NCBI RefSeq assembly: GCF_019880585.1
Contig: NZ_JAINVV010000003.1
Location: forward strand, 434,001-498,000
Direction: 5' to 3'
DNA from: Sphingomonas colocasiae
Lineage (GTDB): Bacteria; Pseudomonadota; Alphaproteobacteria; Sphingomonadales; Sphingomonadaceae
DNA length: 64,000 bases
Positions 60,502 through 64,000 of this stretch are shown here, in pieces. The notes beneath the pieces were generated by a model, which searched no databases, had not been told where the DNA came from, and saw only the letters and a list, made by a program, of their open reading frames with translations. Numbering within the stretch: the stretch's first letter is position 1; each line of letters opens with the position of its first letter. A program made the position numbers and the translations under genes.

Positions 60502-62706
60502 CTATGGCGCCCAGGCCCTGACCAGGGGCAGGATGCTCGAAAAATCATCGGTCCAGCCGGAAAAGCCGGGCTTCGCGCCCAGCATCCGCCAGTTGCCGGC
60601 CCCGTCGTCCAGCCGCTGCCCGATCAAATGCGCGATCACTCCTTGATCGGGCGACAGGGCGACCCAGACCGAACTGGAGCCGTGCGGAGCGGGCTGCGGA
60701 TCCCGGCTGATGAAATACGGCAGAACGGCGCCATGCCATCCCCCTTCGGCGGCAGCGGCGGCGATCACCGGTTCGAGATCGAGATAGCGGTTCGAAATAT
60801 GGACGAGCAAGAGCCCGCGCGGCGAAAGCGCGTGGCGGTAGATACTGAACGCCTCATGCGTCAGCAGATGCGTCGGCACCGCATCCGAGGAAAAGGCATC
60901 GAGCGCGAGAAAATCGAGACCTCCGGGCGTTTCCGACCGCAAGCTCATCCGCGCATCCCCGACCATGACCGGCGCGTGCGGAGCGCAACGCGACAGGAAG
61001 CTGAACCGGCGGGGGTCGCGCGCGATGCGGACGACGGCGGGATCGATCTCGTAGAAGCGCCATGACTGGCCGGGCCGCGCATAACAGGCCAATGTGCCCG
61101 TTCCCAACCCGACAATACCGATACGCGCATGCGGCCCGGCCAGTTGAGGGAGCGCGGTCAGCGCCCGTCCGACGCCCGACCGCGCGATATAATAGCTGGT
61201 GGGATCGGTCTGGTGCCCCGGCGTCAGCGTCTGCATGCCGTGAACCGTTGTGCCGTGGATCAGGCGGCGCACCTGCCGGTCTTCGTCGGTCGCCACCGTA
61301 TAGACCCCGAAATAGCTGCGCGTGCGCGCATCGCCGGCAAGCGAGATCACGAACGCCGCCCATCCCCCATGGATCATCAGCAGGCCGGCGACACAGGCCG
61401 CGAATGGAATGGGCCGACCGACACTGACGATGCCGAGCGCAAGCACGGCGACCCCCACGGCGACCTTCCAGCCCGCCAGGCTGAGCAGCAGCGCGAACGG
61501 CGCCGCGACCACGACCGCGAGGGTCAGGACAAGTGCACGCTGGCCGCCGCCCCACAGCCGCTCGATCCCGGCGTGCCAATGATGCTGGGGCGCCAGGAGC
61601 GCGGCGGCGACGATCAGCAGGGGATATTCATAGATCCAGTCGAACGCGATGGGCGCGAGCACCGAGGAGAACAGGCCGCCGACAAGGCCGCCGACCGACA
61701 TCGCCAGATAGAAGCCGGTCAGCCGGCCGGGCGCCGGACGCAGCCGATACAGGCGCGTATGCAGCGAGACCGCGACAACGAAAAGCAGCGTCAGGCTGAG
61801 CGCCGCCCGCAAGAGCGGCCGGCTGTGATCATCGACCAGCGCGAAACCGCCAAGCACGAGGATGAGCAGCGGTGCGATCCAGGTGATCGTATCGGCGATC
61901 GTCCGCCGCGCCGCGAAAGCGACGGAGAAGCTGAGCAGATACAGCGCGAGCGGAATGACCCAGAGCAACGGCATGGCGACGATATCGGTGGTCAGGTGCA
62001 TCGTCGTGGACAGCATGAACGCGGAAGGGATCGCCGCCAGCGCGATCCAGTGGAGCCGACGGGATATGGCGGGCGCCGCGCCGCGCTCCGCCCCGCGATC
62101 GACGGCCGCCGCCCGCCCGCGCGGCAAGGCGACCGCGCAGGCGACGATCAGCAGCGCGAGCAGGACATAACCGCCGCTCCAGAGCAGGCTTTGCCCCGCG
62201 ATCGGCAATCGCGGCTCCACCACCAGGGGATAGGCGATCAGCCCGGCGAGGCTGCCGAGGTTCGACGCGGCATAAAGCGCATAGGGATCGCGGCCGCCGC
62301 TCGCGAACGCGTACCAGCGCTGCATCAGCGGCGCCTGCGCCGCCACCGCGAAGAAGAGCGGGCCGATCGAGAGCAGCAGCAGCCATGGCACCCACAGGGC
62401 GGGTTCGGCATCGGGCGCCGGATTGGCGGCGATCAGCCCGATCGGCAGCCACAGCGCCGCACACGCGAACACGACGAGGTGGATCAGCACCTGCCGCGCC
62501 GGCGGGAGCCGGCCGATCGCATGGGCATAGGCATAACCGCCCAGCAGCAGCGCCTGATAGACGAGCATCGCGCTGTTCCAGACGGCGGGCGCACCGCCCA
62601 GCCGCGGGAGCGCCATCCGCGCGATCATCGGCTGGACGAGGAACAGCAGGAAGGATCCGGTGAGGATCGTGGCGACGAACAGCGGCCCCCGCCCGACCCG
62701 GATCAT
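60502..62706 (-). CDS. Membrane protein fused to spermidine-synthase-like domain
   Basis: A 734-residue protein with an N-terminal block of about twelve transmembrane helices (GPLFVATILTGSFLLFLVQP, GPLFFAVAAQAPLMQRWYA). A C-terminal Rossmann-like domain of about 250 residues resembles spermidine synthase: HARIGIVGLGTGTLACYARP, then RFYEIDPAVVRIARD and DFLALDAFSSDAVPTHLLT. The second motif has EID where S-adenosyl or decarboxylated-SAM ligands bind. These fused MFS/spermidine-synthase proteins are widespread and of unknown function. It is followed by GNAT and carbonic-anhydrase genes in one apparent operon. Confidence 0.88.
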   Translation of the reverse strand: MIRVGRGPLFVATILTGSFLLFLVQPMIARMALPRLGGAPAVWNSAMLVYQALLLGGYAYAHAIGRLPPARQVLIHLVVFACAALWLPIGLIAANPAPDAEPALWVPWLLLLSIGPLFFAVAAQAPLMQRWYAFASGGRDPYALYAASNLGSLAGLIAYPLVVEPRLPIAGQSLLWSGGYVLLALLIVACAVALPRGRAAAVDRGAERGAAPAISRRLHWIALAAIPSAFMLSTTMHLTTDIVAMPLLWVIPLALYLLSFSVAFAARRTIADTITWIAPLLILVLGGFALVDDHSRPLLRAALSLTLLFVVAVSLHTRLYRLRPAPGRLTGFYLAMSVGGLVGGLFSSVLAPIAFDWIYEYPLLIVAAALLAPQHHWHAGIERLWGGGQRALVLTLAVVVAAPFALLLSLAGWKVAVGVAVLALGIVSVGRPIPFAACVAGLLMIHGGWAAFVISLAGDARTRSYFGVYTVATDEDRQVRRLIHGTTVHGMQTLTPGHQTDPTSYYIARSGVGRALTALPQLAGPHARIGIVGLGTGTLACYARPGQSWRFYEIDPAVVRIARDPRRFSFLSRCAPHAPVMVGDARMSLRSETPGGLDFLALDAFSSDAVPTHLLTHEAFSIYRHALSPRGLLLVHISNRYLDLEPVIAAAAAEGGWHGAVLPYFISRDPQPAPHGSSSVWVALSPDQGVIAHLIGQRLDDGAGNWRMLGAKPGFSGWTDDFSSILPLVRAWAP

Positions 62707-62792
62707 GAACCACCGCCCGGCGACCCTCGCCTCGCCCGGATTGTGCCAAGCGTCATCAGCCCAGCCTGAGCAAGGCCGGCTGAATAGGGTGT

Positions 62793-63782
62793 TTACGCAA
62801 GCAGCCGCGCCGCATGCGCGGCATGGTAGGTGAGCACGCCCGAACAGCCGGCGCGCTTGAACGCCATCAGCGTTTCCACGACCAGTGCATCGCGATCGCC
62901 CGCGCCGGCCGCCGCCGATGCCTCGATCATCGCATATTCGCCCGAAACCTGATATGCGAATACAGGAACTTCAAACCGCTCCTTCACACGGCGTATGATG
63001 TCCAGATAAGGCAGGCCGGGCTTCACCATCACGCTGTCCGCGCCTTCGGCGAGATCGGCGGCGACTTCGCGCAGCGCCTCCTCCGCATTGGCATAGTCCA
63101 TCTGGTAGGTCTTCTTGTCGCCCTTGAGCAGGCCGCGCGAGCCGACGGCATCGCGGAACGGGCCGTAAAAGGCGCTCGCATATTTGGCCGAATAGGCCAT
63201 GATCTGCGCGTTGACGAAGCCTTCGTCTTCGAGCGCGGCGCGGATCGCGCCGACGCGGCCGTCCATCATGTCCGACGGCGCGATGATGTCGGCGCCGGCG
63301 CGCGCCTGGTTGAGCGCCTGGCCGACCAGCACATCCGACGTCGCGTCGTTGAGCACATAGCCTGCCGCGTCGAGCAGCCCGTCATGACCATGCGCGGTAT
63401 AGGGATCGAGCGCGACATCGGTGAGCACGCCGACCTCCGGCACCGCATCCTTGAGCGCGCGGATCGCACGGCACATCAGATTGTCCGGATTGAGCGCTTC
63501 CGCGCCATCGTCGGTCCGCCGGTCGTGCGGCGTATTGGGAAACAGCGCGATGCAGGGAATGCCGAGGTCACGGGCTTCGCGGCCGCGCGCCACGATATTG
63601 TCGACCGACCAGCGCGAGACACCGGGCAGGCTCGCCACCGGCTCCTCGACGCCCTTCCCTTCGCAGATGAACAGCGGCCAGATCAGATCGGCGGGGGTCA
63701 GCACGGTTTCGGCATGAAGCGACCGGCTCCACGGCGCGGAACGGGTACGGCGAAGGCGAAGGGCGGGGAAAGGAGCGGCCAT
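62793..63782 (-). CDS. hemB: Delta-aminolevulinic acid dehydratase (porphobilinogen synthase)
   Basis: A 329-residue HemB that condenses two 5-aminolevulinate molecules to porphobilinogen in heme synthesis. ATG 63780-63782 gives the expected N-terminal arm (MAAPFPALRLRRTRSAPWSR). Catalytic lysines are Lys200 (MAYSAKYASAFYGPF) and Lys254 (SVMVKPGLPYLDII). The metal-binding segment reads LTDVALDPYTAHGHDG. It has Asp in place of the zinc cysteines, the magnesium-dependent type usual in alphaproteobacteria. It is divergent from the lipid-kinase gene at the window edge and upstream of the fused membrane protein (86-nt gap). Confidence 0.96.
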   Translation of the reverse strand: MAAPFPALRLRRTRSAPWSRSLHAETVLTPADLIWPLFICEGKGVEEPVASLPGVSRWSVDNIVARGREARDLGIPCIALFPNTPHDRRTDDGAEALNPDNLMCRAIRALKDAVPEVGVLTDVALDPYTAHGHDGLLDAAGYVLNDATSDVLVGQALNQARAGADIIAPSDMMDGRVGAIRAALEDEGFVNAQIMAYSAKYASAFYGPFRDAVGSRGLLKGDKKTYQMDYANAEEALREVAADLAEGADSVMVKPGLPYLDIIRRVKERFEVPVFAYQVSGEYAMIEASAAAGAGDRDALVVETLMAFKRAGCSGVLTYHAAHAARLLA

Positions 63783-63894
63783 GGCCGCTGCTTTCGGCCT
63801 TTGCCGCCGCCGCCGCAACCCCTTTCCCCGCGAGCCACCCGATCATCGGAAAGATTCGCTTGCACCACCGCCGCCGCCCGTGCGTTGTGCGTTC

Positions 63895-64000
63895 ATGCGA
63901 ACCGTCCATTCCGCCGCGCTGATCGTCAACGCCCAGTCGCGCAAGGGGCGCAAGCTGTTCCGCAAGGCCAAAGCGGCGGCCGCCGACCTGCCCTTTCCCG
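63895..64000 (+). CDS. Probable diacylglycerol/lipid kinase, N-terminal part (truncated by window)
   Basis: The reading frame from ATG 63895 runs off the window after 35 residues. The start AALIVNAQSRKGRKLFRKAK matches the first strand and glycine-rich phosphate loop (VNxxSRxG) of the diacylglycerol/sphingosine kinase-like family. Only this motif supports the call. It is divergent from hemB. Confidence 0.6.
   Translation, partial: MRTVHSAALIVNAQSRKGRKLFRKAKAAAADLPFP

Overview
The window is high-GC chromosomal DNA, most likely from a sphingomonad or close alphaproteobacterial relative. The reasons are two large TonB-dependent receptors, an alphaproteobacterial-type HemB, cobalamin-riboswitch control of metE, an archaic (Csu-type) pilus operon, short sphingomonad-style lipoproteins, and intergenic palindromes of a kind common in alphaproteobacteria. 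I recognise no insertion sequence, phage, CRISPR array or rRNA. There is one tRNA, tRNA-Arg(ACG). Both ends of the window cut through genes.

Left part (1-12500). A forward catabolic cluster holds the C-terminal half of indolepyruvate ferredoxin oxidoreductase, a thiolase-fold protein lacking the usual nucleophile, an acyl-CoA dehydrogenase, an SDR with a non-canonical catalytic triad and a KstD-like flavoprotein. It looks like breakdown of a CoA-activated cyclic or aromatic acid, and a TetR gene closes it. Next comes an arylamine N-acetyltransferase carrying an extra N-terminal receiver-like domain. It is expressed from a promoter with a 19-bp spacer filled by a SoxR/MerR-type palindrome. Two small conserved-looking proteins, a periplasmic beta-lactamase-fold serine hydrolase and a PhzF-like isomerase follow.

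Hydantoin-type operon (12500-26200, reverse strand). Eight tightly packed genes encode a TonB receptor, an Asp/Glu/hydantoin racemase, a cupin, ATP-dependent hydantoinase/oxoprolinase subunits A and B, an MDR oxidoreductase, an NCS1 permease and a metal amidohydrolase. A MalT-like LuxR ATPase regulator lies just upstream. Together they suggest import, racemisation, ring opening and further hydrolysis of a cyclic amide or imide; the substrate is not identifiable from sequence.

Middle part (26300-42300). A DUF3011 protein is followed by a cobalamin riboswitch-metE unit, with an additional AT-rich palindrome upstream. Then come a tandem hot-dog thioesterase, a COG2509-type flavoprotein, a five-gene Csu-like chaperone-usher pilus operon with an AT-rich upstream region, a ketopantoate reductase-like enzyme, a YcbB-type L,D-transpeptidase, a small lipoprotein and an MFS carrier. 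Strong hairpins separate several convergent pairs.

Peptide locus (42300-51200). The genes are TetR regulator, POT-family peptide transporter, TonB receptor, DPP-IV-like S9 peptidase and an atypical Tat-exported M19 dipeptidase. The same 16-bp palindrome lies upstream of both the POT and the TonB-receptor genes, in opposite orientation, which is the best evidence for a shared regulon. A repeated hairpin followed by GGCATAAGC brackets the POT gene.

Right part (51200-64000). This holds an ECF-like sigma/anti-sigma pair, DedA and a GT4 glycosyltransferase, a HIRAN-domain protein, DUF3617 and other lipoproteins, and a VOC-DinB fusion. The last genes are tRNA-Arg, gamma-carbonic anhydrase, a GNAT acetyltransferase, a membrane protein fused to a spermidine-synthase-like domain, hemB, and the start of a probable lipid kinase.
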